From positions 2,969,686 to 2,981,969 of the forward strand of contig NZ_LR131147.1 of assembly GCF_900626285.1 (NCBI RefSeq): a stretch of 12,284 nt of DNA. The letters run 5' to 3'. The notes below the pieces were generated by a model, which had not been told where the DNA came from, did no database searches, and saw nothing but the letters and a program-made list of their open reading frames with translations. A program made the position numbers and the translations under genes. This DNA is from Intestinimonas massiliensis (ex Afouda et al. 2020). GTDB lineage: Bacteria > Bacillota > Clostridia > Oscillospirales > Oscillospiraceae. Shown here piece by piece: positions 6,422 to 12,160 of the stretch (positions are counted from its first letter, which is position 1; each line of letters begins with the position of its first letter).

Positions 6422-6722
6422 CACTCCATCGGGCGCTGCCGTACTCCACGCCTTTGCGGTATTTCTTGGCGTTCTTGCCTTTGCAGTACACCATGAGCCG
6501 CAGCGCCGCAGCACCGGCGACGCCGATCAGCAGGTCAAAGAGGTGGAAGCTGGGGGCGGCACTTTCAAAGGCCGCCGCGCAGCCATCCGCAAAGTGCAGG
6601 AGCTTTTGGGAAAGGTCGATGCCCTCCGCCAGCCGGTACGCCTGCCCCAGCTTGCCGAACAGATAGACAAACAGCAGATAAGACAGATTGGCGATTATCA
6701 GTTTTTTCATTTCCGGCTTCAT
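6417..6722 (-). pseudogene. virD4: 5' fragment of VirD4-family coupling protein, interrupted by IME
   Basis: VirD4/TcpA-type coupling ATPases link the relaxosome to the mating channel. Only the N-terminal membrane anchor remains: residues 7-27 (LIIANLSYLLFVYLFGKLGQ) and about 62-79 (LFDLLIGVAGAAALRLMVY) are membrane segments, followed by GKNAKKYRKGVEYGSARW, the conserved stretch that normally leads into the ATPase domain. After Trp the frame reads SA and stops at 6417-6419. The normal protein continues for several hundred residues with Walker A and B motifs, all missing here. The start overlaps the pcfB stop (ATGA, 6719-6722), as expected for a pcfB-virD4 operon. Confidence 0.82.
6423..6430. 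other. Probable IME attachment junction in virD4
   Basis: The family-conserved VirD4 sequence ends at codons CGA TGG (minus strand, 6431-6426), and IME sequence begins immediately after. TnpX-type recombinases use a GA dinucleotide; the GA of CGATGG (plus-strand TC at 6429-6430) is the natural candidate for the crossover. The exact base cannot be fixed without the other end. Confidence 0.55.
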
Positions 6723-7195
6723 CGTGACAGCCCCCTTTCTTTGAATTTTTCCTTGGCCCGGTCAGCGTTGCGGGCCGCCGCCTTTTCCTTGCTTGCGGCA
6801 ATGTCCTTGCGGATCGAGGGCCGTTCCTCCCGCTGCAACTTCTTGGCCGTAAACTCCTTGAACGCCTGTTCCATGTTGTCGGCGTCCTTGGCCTTGAAAA
6901 TCACGATGTAGTGCGGGGGCTGGGTAGTGGCGTCTTTCCGCAACGTGAAGTCCACGCCGTATTTCTTGGCGCAGGGCTTAAACAGTCCAATGTTGGCGTC
7001 GGTGATCTCGATATTGGACAGGGCCGCCCCGTGCTTTTTAAGCTGCTTTAGGCTCTGCTGGCCGTGGTGCAGCTTGGTCTTGCCCTTGTTTTGGGTTTCC
7101 AGAAACTTGCGGGCCGCCGCTTGCAGCACTTGGATTGTCAGCTTGGCCGATTTGATGGAAAAGGCTATTGTCTTTTGGGTTACTTCCTCCTGCAA
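6719..7195 (-). CDS. pcfB: PcfB-family conjugation protein
   Basis: This 158-aa protein resembles PcfB (DUF3801) of enterococcal pCF10-like systems and Firmicute conjugative elements, an accessory factor of the relaxosome that works with the coupling protein. Visible family features are the start QEEVTQKTIAFSIKSAKLT, the central LSNIEITDANIGLFKPCAKKYGVDF, PPHYIVIFKAKDADNMEQAF, and the basic tail ending KEKFKERGLSR. There are no membrane segments. The start is TTG at 7195, supported by AGGAGGG seven bases upstream. That ribosome site is also the target of IS110 copy 2, so the insertion leaves AGGAG in place but cuts the gene off from its original promoter. Confidence 0.85.
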   Translation of the reverse strand: MQEEVTQKTIAFSIKSAKLTIQVLQAAARKFLETQNKGKTKLHHGQQSLKQLKKHGAALSNIEITDANIGLFKPCAKKYGVDFTLRKDATTQPPHYIVIFKAKDADNMEQAFKEFTAKKLQREERPSIRKDIAASKEKAAARNADRAKEKFKERGLSR

Positions 7196-7200
7196 TCGCT

Positions 7201-7209
7201 ATCCCTCCT
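7201..7209 (+). other. IS110 left target and CT core, copy 2 (pcfB Shine-Dalgarno)
   Basis: ATCCCTC (7201-7207) plus core CT (7208-7209) matches the leader RNA guide ATCACTCCT (7305-7313) in 8 of 9 bases. The complement AGGAGGGAT is the pcfB ribosome site; the core lies 12 bp upstream of the TTG start codon. Confidence 0.7.
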
Positions 7210-7224
7210 ATTACAATAAATTTG

Positions 7225-7436
7225 GACAGGAAAACCGGGCAGCCAGTTCGGCTTTCCCTCCATCTCGTGCCTAAGCTACAATAAGAGGAGCAACTGGCTG
7301 ACCAATCACTCCTTGGGCTTATATGTCCGTGCGAAAGACTGTTAGCCATCCTCTTGTTGTAGCGTTCGATTTAAGCAGGTTGAGCCACCGAATGTCGGAG
7401 AGTTCGCGTCACATAATAGATTGAATCGGCAGCGAG
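7225..7436 (+). ncRNA. Candidate bridge RNA of IS110 copy 2
   Basis: This noncoding leader between the left end and the transposase has the architecture of IS110 bridge RNAs. It comprises a 5' hairpin (7229-7257, one mismatch here); a long target-loop stem (7276-7289 with 7349-7362, inner GGCTGAC/GTTAGCC) holding ATCACTCCT (7305-7313, left target guide) and GAAAG (7333-7337, right target guide); and a donor-loop stem (CGTT-CGATT with AATCG-AGCG) holding AGCAGGT (7374-7380, equals the element's right end) and TAATAG (7414-7419, complements CTATTA at the left end). An inner hairpin CCGA-ATG-TCGG (7388-7398) corresponds to CCGG-ATG-CCGG in copy 3, a compensatory change. RNA ends are approximate. 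Confidence 0.75.
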
Positions 7437-7482
7437 AAAAGATGGATTCCGGTTGCAGATCCTTGGTATTGGAGGAACGCGA

Positions 7483-8667
7483 ATGAACTGTGTTGGCATT
7501 GATGTTTCCAAAGGGAAAAGCATGATCGCCGTCATGCGGCCCTTCGGAGAAGTGGTGGTTTCACCCTTTGAAGTGCGCCACACCGCCAGTGAACTGAGCA
7601 AGCTGGCAGGGTTGCTCAAAAGCCTGGACGGTGAGACCCGTGTGGTGATGGAATCCACGGGTAATTACCACGCGCCGGTGGCCTGGCTGCTCCACGACGC
7701 GGGGCTTTATGTCTCCGTAGTCAATGCAATGCTGGTGCATGACTACGGGAACAACAGTTTAAGACGTGGCAAGACCGACAAGAAGGATGCCGTGAAGCTG
7801 GCCAACTACGGCCTTGACCACTGGCTCACACTGCCGAGATATGTCCCGGAAGAGGACACCCGGCTCATGCTGAAGACCTGCTACCGGCAGTACCAGCAGT
7901 ATTCCAAAGTACAGACCATGCTGAAGAATAACTTAATCTCCCTGCTGGACACTACTTTTCCAGATGCAAACCGCCTGTTTACCAGTCCGCCCCGCACCGA
8001 TGGCAGTGAGAAATGGGTAGACTTTGTGGCTGCTTTTTGGCATTGCGAGTGCGTCTGTGGCCTGTCTGAGAAGGCCTTTGCCGCCAAGTACCAGAAGTGG
8101 TGCAGAAAGCACGGCTACCATTTCAGCGAAGATAAGGCGCTGGACATTTATGCCTCCGCCTGTGGACATTTCGGAGTTATGCCGAAAACGGATACAGCAA
8201 AACTTTTGGTAGAACAGGCCATTTTCCAACTCCGGGCAACTTCTGCCGCATTAGCTGCTCTCAAGCAGGAGATGCAGTCCCTGGCGGCTTCTCTGCCGGA
8301 GTATCCTGTGGTGATGGAGATGTTTGGTGTTGGTCCAACCCTCGGACCTCAACTCATGGCTGAAATCGGCGATGTGCGCCGATTCCACTCCAAGAAGGCT
8401 TTGGTCGCCTTTGCGGGCATTGACGCCCCACCTTACCAATCCGGACAAATGGATGTCCGTAGCCGCAGCATCTCCAAGCGTGGTTCCGCTGCTTTACGCC
8501 GGACATTATTCCTTGTGATGGGCGTTTATCTGCAAAGCGCCCCTATGGGCGAACCTGTATACCAATTCATGGACAAAAAACGTTCCGAGGGAAAGCCTTA
8601 CCGGGTCTACATGATGGCGTCTGCTAACAAGTTCCTGCGTATTTATTACGCCTCGGTAACTGCTTAC
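7483..8667 (+). pseudogene. IS110 transposase, truncated and fused to unrelated sequence
   Basis: The ATG at 7483 is preceded by GGAGGA. About 395 residues match copy 3, with about 26 differences by my count. The DEDD catalytic residues (VGIDVSKG, VVMESTGN, GKTDKKDA) and the YQSG serine region are all kept. After SVTAY the frame leaves the transposase and runs on through unrelated DNA to a stop at 9187-9189, giving a 568-residue reading frame with a meaningless tail. The missing residues are only the last seven, so the protein could in principle still fold. Confidence 0.85.
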
Positions 8668-8898
8668 GGGAACGCATATCCCCGCCCCTGGGCGGTGAAC
8701 AGCAGCCCCAGAATGCCGCCTACCAGGCCGAAGACCACCGGCGGGGCAAAAAGGCACGGATCACCAGACAGAAAAAGAGCTGCATCGCGGAGGCCGAGCC
8801 TGTGCCAACAGGGATACCATGGCGGGATCCCGTACCTGGATGTTCCCCAGGCGGTTCCCGGTACCCAGAATGGCGGGGAAAATGGGCAGCACCGGAAA
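8668..8898 (-). pseudogene. Decayed membrane-protein fragment
   Basis: No intact frame exists, but three minus-strand pieces in different frames read like a membrane protein in sequence: FPVLPIFPAILGTGNRLGNI (from about 8898), a hydrophobic MQLFFCLVI piece, and FAPPVVFGLVGGILGLLFTA (up to the IS junction). At least two frameshifts are needed to join them, and the 3' part is cut off at the deletion edge of IS110 copy 2. I do not recognise the family; a permease is the natural guess. Confidence 0.35.
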
Positions 8899-8919
8899 GG
8901 CCAGTCACACGGTGCTTTG

Positions 8920-9060
8920 CAGGACGGGCATCCTGGTTGGCTGCGAGAATACCCTCATGGTCCACATCCGCCGCCTGCGGGAGAAGGAGGAGGCGGATCC
9001 CTCCCGTCCGCAGTTTCTGCTGACGGGGCGGGGCTGGGCTATCGGCTCCGGCGGGAGGGT
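8920..9060 (+). pseudogene. Remnant of an OmpR-type response regulator C-terminus
   Basis: The plus-strand frame reads CENTLMVHIRRLREKEEADP, then SRPQFLLTGRG, and in the next frame LGYRL. This is the winged-helix end of OmpR/PhoB response regulators (ENTLMVHIRRLREKIE, then LTVRGLGYRL). A one-base deletion near 9033 breaks the frame, and no receiver domain or first half of the DNA-binding domain is found upstream. It overlaps the 3' end of the TetR gene on the other strand. Confidence 0.6.
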
Positions 9061-9662
9061 ACCGCGGCGGGAAGGCTGCCGTCCTTGGGCAGCACGCAGG
9101 ACTGGATGATGTCGGCAATCATCTCTACCTCATCCGCGCAGTCCTGCCGCAGCCACTCCTTAACGATGGCGGCAATGCCCTCCACATAGTAGGCGATATA
9201 ATAGGGACGGTGGGAGGCTGGGATCTCGAACCGCTCCAGGACGGGGCCGATGATGCGCTGCTTCAGGTCCCCGTACCGGGCATAGGCCTGCATGCTGCCT
9301 GGGTTCCGGAATGCCGCACGGTAGATCTTTTTGTTGTCCTTGATAAAGCGGAGATAGGGGAGAAGATACTCCCGGGTGACCAGAACCAGCTTTTCCCGCT
9401 CCCGGCTGCCCATATTGCCCAGAATCTCTTCTTCCTGCTGGGGGAAATAGGAGAGAAAGCGCTGGTTGATCATCTCCAGGGTCTCATTCACCAGGTCGGC
9501 GATGGTCTCGTAGTGCAGGTAGAAGGTGGACCGGTTTACGCCGGCCCGGTGACAGATCTCCTTCACCGTAATATATTCCAGATCCTTCTCCTCCAGCAGC
9601 GCGATAAGCGCCTCGTTCATCCGCAGGGCGGTATTGAAGTATTTGCTTTCGGACTTGTTCAT
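9039..9662 (-). CDS. TetR/AcrR-family transcriptional regulator
   Basis: This 207-aa protein has a TetR-type helix-turn-helix at about residues 30-58 (YITVKEICHRAGVNRSTFYL, then HYETIADLV) and an all-helical ligand/dimer domain (RFIKDNKKIYRAAFRNP, then YYIAYYVEGIAAIVKEWLRQ). Its ligand is unknown. The start ATG is at 9662, 18 bp after the stop of the small membrane protein gene, so the two form an operon. The last residues (LPAAVPSRRSR) are read from the strand opposite the response-regulator remnant and probably are not the original C-terminus; a rearrangement may have replaced the last few codons. Confidence 0.85.
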   Translation of the reverse strand: MNKSESKYFNTALRMNEALIALLEEKDLEYITVKEICHRAGVNRSTFYLHYETIADLVNETLEMINQRFLSYFPQQEEEILGNMGSREREKLVLVTREYLLPYLRFIKDNKKIYRAAFRNPGSMQAYARYGDLKQRIIGPVLERFEIPASHRPYYIAYYVEGIAAIVKEWLRQDCADEVEMIADIIQSCVLPKDGSLPAAVPSRRSR

Positions 9663-9680
9663 CTGCCGCCCTCCTCGTGT

Positions 9681-10040
9681 TTATTCTGCCGATTCGCTGA
9701 TCTCCCGGGCCAGCTGCATGATCTCAAAGGCGTACTTTTCCTTGCCGGTCCGGAGAAGCTTTTTGTAGATGGGGTAGTTCAGGCCCACTCCGACAATGCC
9801 CAGGATGCCCAGAAGGATCCCGGCACCCGTCATCAGCATGCCGCCTTCTCCGATCACCTGCATGGAGAGGCACATCCCCAGGCCGAGGATCAGAGCCGCC
9901 CCAATGCCGAAACCATAGGCGAAAACTGTGGCCGGGCGCTTCGCTTTCCAGTCCAGCTTTCGCAGGGCGACCACCTTGGAGGTATCCTTGGGGGCATATT
10001 CGTTGGCAACGGCTTCCGCAAAAATTTTATCTGTGTTCAT
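9681..10040 (-). CDS. Small conserved membrane protein
   Basis: This 119-aa protein has a soluble start (NEYAPKDTSKVVALRKLDWK) and two membrane segments at about residues 39-60 (VFAYGFGIGAALILGLGMCL) and 67-90 (MLMTGAGILLGILGIVGVGL), ending NYPIYKKLLRTGKEKYAFEI. Relatives are widespread in Firmicutes; I recall some being labelled dihydropteridine reductase, which the sequence does not support. The ATG at 10040 has AGGAG about nine bases upstream. It is followed closely by the TetR gene, which suggests control of the pair by that regulator. Confidence 0.75.
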   Translation of the reverse strand: MNTDKIFAEAVANEYAPKDTSKVVALRKLDWKAKRPATVFAYGFGIGAALILGLGMCLSMQVIGEGGMLMTGAGILLGILGIVGVGLNYPIYKKLLRTGKEKYAFEIMQLAREISESAE

Positions 10041-10085
10041 GGTACTATTCTCCTCTTATAATCATTGATTCTCTGCAGCTGCTGA

Positions 10086-10095
10086 TATGATCATA
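10086..10095. promoter_or_regulatory. 10-bp palindrome upstream of the membrane-protein/TetR operon
   Basis: TATGATCATA is a perfect palindrome about 46 bp upstream of the membrane-protein start and could be an operator for the TetR or XRE regulator. The next bases are not symmetric, so it is short for a TetR operator. No clear promoter pair was found nearby. Confidence 0.3.
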
Positions 10096-10153
10096 GAGGA
10101 TGTAAGGCCAAAAGAAAACGACACGGTTTGTGATTCGTGCTGAGTTCAAACTT

Positions 10154-10663
10154 TTATACTTTTTTCCTTGTCAGACAAACTCCGACGATTGCCGCAATCA
10201 GGACAATGGGTGCCAACCTGACAAACAGCCATTCAAACGCGTGGGAGACCGTGCCTGCGACGGCAATTTCCGGGTCACTGAAATCCCAACCCAGGTAAGG
10301 ACTGTTGACGACCACTAAGGCCGCGGAAACTGCCACGATAACCACGCATAATGAAATCAGCGACCAATGAAGGATTTTTCTTCTCAGTGCCTTCCTTCGT
10401 GCGAACTGCAAATTGATGATTTCCAGCTTTTCGGAGAGCACTTTTACGGTATCTGCCTCCGATTCCATTACAGTCTCTCCCAGCAACGTGCTAACGGGCG
10501 TCTCAAGCGCTTCCGACAGGGAGATCAGCAGATCGGAATCCGGGACTGACAATCCCTGCTCCCATTTTGAGATGGTTTGCCGCACCACATTCAGCTTTAT
10601 GGCAAGCTCTTGTTGGGAAAGCCCCTTTGATTTTCTAAGCGCTTTTATGTTTTCGTTTAACAT
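10154..10663 (-). CDS. XRE-family regulator with C-terminal membrane anchor
   Basis: This 169-aa protein has an N-terminal Cro/C1-type helix-turn-helix at residues about 5-55 (LRKSKGLSQQELAIKLNVVR, then QTISKWEQGLSVPDSDLLI), a linker, then two membrane segments at about 97-117 (SLISLCVVIVAVSAALVVV) and 147-164 (RLAPIVLIAAIVGVCL). Membrane-bound XRE regulators of this layout are common in Firmicutes; targets are unknown. The ATG at 10663 has AGGAG nine bases upstream. That ribosome site is also the insertion target of IS110 copy 3, so the original upstream promoter has been moved away or lost. Confidence 0.88.
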   Translation of the reverse strand: MLNENIKALRKSKGLSQQELAIKLNVVRQTISKWEQGLSVPDSDLLISLSEALETPVSTLLGETVMESEADTVKVLSEKLEIINLQFARRKALRRKILHWSLISLCVVIVAVSAALVVVNSPYLGWDFSDPEIAVAGTVSHAFEWLFVRLAPIVLIAAIVGVCLTRKKV

Positions 10664-10668
10664 GTGGG

Positions 10669-10677
10669 CTCACTCCT
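10669..10677 (+). other. IS110 left target and CT core, copy 3 (XRE Shine-Dalgarno)
   Basis: CTCACTC (10669-10675) plus core CT (10676-10677) equals the leader RNA guide CTCACTCCT (10773-10781) in all nine bases. The complement AGGAGTGAG is the ribosome site of the XRE gene; the core lies 12 bp upstream of its ATG, the same spacing as in copy 2. Confidence 0.75.
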
Positions 10678-10679
10678 AT

Positions 10680-10685
10680 TACAAT
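10680..10685 (+). promoter_or_regulatory. Left-end -10 half of the circle-junction promoter
   Basis: TACAAT lies two bases inside the left end. In the integrated state no TTGACA-like hexamer stands 17 bp upstream in the XRE flank. After circularisation the right end supplies TTGACT at exactly 17 bp. The same -10 is at 7212-7217 in copy 2. Confidence 0.65.
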
Positions 10686-10692
10686 AAATTTG

Positions 10693-10904
10693 GACAGGAA
10701 AGCCGGGCAGCCAGTCCGGCTTTCCCTCCATCTCGTGCCTAAGCTACAATAAGAGGAGCAACTGGCTGACCACTCACTCCTTGGGCTTGTAAGTCCGTAC
10801 GAAAGACTGTCAGCCATCCTCTTGTTGTAGCGTTCGATTTCAGCAGGTTGAGCCACCGGATGCCGGGGAGTTCGCGTCACCCAATAGATTGAATCGGCAA
10901 CGAG
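10693..10904 (+). ncRNA. Candidate bridge RNA of IS110 copy 3
   Basis: This leader RNA starts a few bases after the left-end -10. A perfect 10-bp hairpin (10697-10706 with 10716-10725) is followed by the target loop: stem 10744-10757 with 10817-10830 (14 pairs, one G-U), inner stem GGCTGAC/GTCAGCC (10764-10770 with 10809-10815), left guide CTCACTCCT at 10773-10781, right guide GAAAG at 10801-10805. Then comes the donor loop: stem CGTT-CGATT (10831-10839) with AATCG-GC-AACG (10892-10902), left donor guide AGCAGGT at 10842-10848, inner hairpin CCGG-ATG-CCGG at 10856-10866, right donor guide AATAG at 10883-10887. Every guide has a match at the element's ends or at visible junctions. The 5' and 3' ends of the RNA are estimates. 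Confidence 0.8.
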
Positions 10905-10951
10905 AAAAGATGGATTCCGGTTGCAGATTCTTTAGTATTGGAGGAATGTGG

Positions 10952-12160
10952 ATGAACAGCGTTGGCATCGATGTTTCCAAAGGGAAAAGCATGATCGCCG
11001 TCATGCGCCCCTTCGGTGAGGTGGTGGTTTCACCCTTTGAAGTGCGACACACCGCCAATGAACTGAACGAACTGGCAGGGCTGCTCAAAAGTTTGGACGG
11101 TGAGACCCGTGTGGTGATGGAATCCACGGGTAATTACCACGCGCCGGTGGCCTGGCTGCTCCACGACGCGGGACTTTATGTCTCCGTAGTCAATGCAATG
11201 CTGGTGCATGACTATGGGAACAACAGTTTAAGACGAGGCAAGACTGACAAGAAGGACGCCGTGAAACTGGCCAACTACGGCCTTGACCACTGGCTCACAC
11301 TACCGAAATATGTCCCGGAGGAGGACACCCGGCTCATGCTGAAGACCTGCTACCGGCAGTACCAGCAGTATTCCAAAGTACGGACCATGCTGAAGAACAA
11401 CCTAATCTCCCTGCTGGACACCGCTTTCCCTGATGCAAACCGCCTGTTTACCAGTCCACCCCGCGCCGATGGCAGCGAGAAGTGGGTGGATTTTGTAGCC
11501 GCTTTTTGGCATTGTGAGTGTGTCTGTGGTTTGTCTAAAAAGGCCTTTACCACCCAATACCAGAAGTGGTGCAGAAAGCACGGCTACAATTTTAGCGAGG
11601 ATAAGGCACTGGACATATACGCCTCTGCATGTGGACACTTCGGTGTCATGCCGAAAACGGATACGGCAAAACTTTTGGTAGAACAGGCTGTTTCCCAATT
11701 CCGGGCAACTTCCGCCGCGTTAGCTGCTCTCAAGCAGGAGATGCAGTCCCTGGCCGTTTCTCTACCGGAGTATCCTGTGGTGATGGAGATGTTTGGTGTT
11801 GGCCCAACCCTCGGCCCCCAACTCATAGCTGAAATTGGCGATGTACGCCGTTTTCATTCCAAGAAAGCGCTGGTGGCCTTTGCAGGCATTGACGCCCCAC
11901 CTTACCAATCTGGACAAGTGGATGTCCGTAGCCGTAACATTTCCAAGAGAGGATCTGCCTCACTGCGAAGGACGCTCTTTCTGGTGATGGGGGTCCTCCT
12001 GCAATGCGCTCCAATGGATGAGCCGGTCTACCAGTTCATGAACAAGAAACGCTCTGAAGGTAAGCCCTACCGTGTCTACATGATGGCCTCCGCCAACAAG
12101 TTCCTGCGCATCTACTACGCTTCTGTGAAAGCCTACCTGGATTCTCTGGAGCATGGCTGA
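10952..12160 (+). CDS. IS110-family DEDD transposase (bridge-RNA recombinase)
   Basis: This 402-aa recombinase has a RuvC-like N-terminal domain with the DEDD set at Asp7 (VGIDVSKG), Glu57 (VVMESTGNY), Asp99 and Asp102 (GKTDKKDAVKLA), positions very close to those in IS621. A helical middle leads to the C-terminal Tnp_20 domain from about residue 270 (MEMFGVGPTLGPQLIAEIGD), where Ser320 in APPYQSG is the candidate nucleophile. I chose ATG 10952 because GGAGGA lies six bases upstream and the protein then begins like its family (MNSVGIDVSKG); an open frame upstream runs into the leader RNA and is not meaningful. ATG 10946, two codons earlier, overlaps the ribosome site. The gene appears intact. 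Confidence 0.94.
   Translation: MNSVGIDVSKGKSMIAVMRPFGEVVVSPFEVRHTANELNELAGLLKSLDGETRVVMESTGNYHAPVAWLLHDAGLYVSVVNAMLVHDYGNNSLRRGKTDKKDAVKLANYGLDHWLTLPKYVPEEDTRLMLKTCYRQYQQYSKVRTMLKNNLISLLDTAFPDANRLFTSPPRADGSEKWVDFVAAFWHCECVCGLSKKAFTTQYQKWCRKHGYNFSEDKALDIYASACGHFGVMPKTDTAKLLVEQAVSQFRATSAALAALKQEMQSLAVSLPEYPVVMEMFGVGPTLGPQLIAEIGDVRRFHSKKALVAFAGIDAPPYQSGQVDVRSRNISKRGSASLRRTLFLVMGVLLQCAPMDEPVYQFMNKKRSEGKPYRVYMMASANKFLRIYYASVKAYLDSLEHG

Larger units (their letters stand above)
138..6428. mobile_element. Integrative mobilizable element (Tn4451-like recombinase), one end outside the window
   Basis: A block of minus-strand genes forms a mobilizable element: tnpX large serine recombinase at the right edge, tnpW, a 100-aa unknown, an ECF sigma/anti-sigma pair, DUF3847, oriT, and a MobA/MobL relaxase. 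The right edge is near 6423-6430, where the virD4 reading frame stops matching its family and runs into a stop codon. The left edge is not in the window, because the DNA beyond the relaxase is interrupted by IS110 copy 1. No mating-pore genes are present, so transfer would need a helper, plausibly the conjugative element whose virD4 it interrupts. The sigma/anti-sigma pair looks like cargo, since it is AT-richer than its neighbours by eye. Confidence 0.75.
7208..8667 (+). mobile_element. IS110-family element copy 2, right end deleted
   Basis: The left end (core CT 7208-7209, then ATTACAATAAA) and leader match copy 3 closely. The transposase frame matches copy 3 up to SVTAY (TAC ending at 8667) and then changes abruptly to unrelated sequence. 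The last residues (LDSLEHG), the stop and the 124-bp right end are missing, so this copy can no longer move by itself. Its leader RNA region is intact. IS110 elements have no inverted terminal repeats or target duplications, so the ends rest on comparison with copies 1 and 3. Confidence 0.88.

Noticed and set aside
6371..6514. N-terminal extension of tnpX to 6514
   Set aside because: It crosses the IME end into virD4 sequence; ATG 6370 with AGGAGG gives the family-type start.
7205..7209. CTCCT as the first bases of the IS left end
   Set aside because: It is shared by copies 2 and 3, but it is also exactly the guide-matched target and the gene's ribosome site, and the donor guide places the end at the CT core; so CTC is taken as target DNA.
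8700..9189. C-terminal tail of the fused copy 2 frame as a new domain
   Set aside because: The residues are proline- and glycine-rich without any family signal and are read out of frame through a response-regulator relic.
10889..10951. Upstream TTG start of the copy 3 transposase
   Set aside because: This stretch is the end of the leader RNA and differs by an indel in copy 2, where the frame is not kept; the ATG at 10952 has a good ribosome site.
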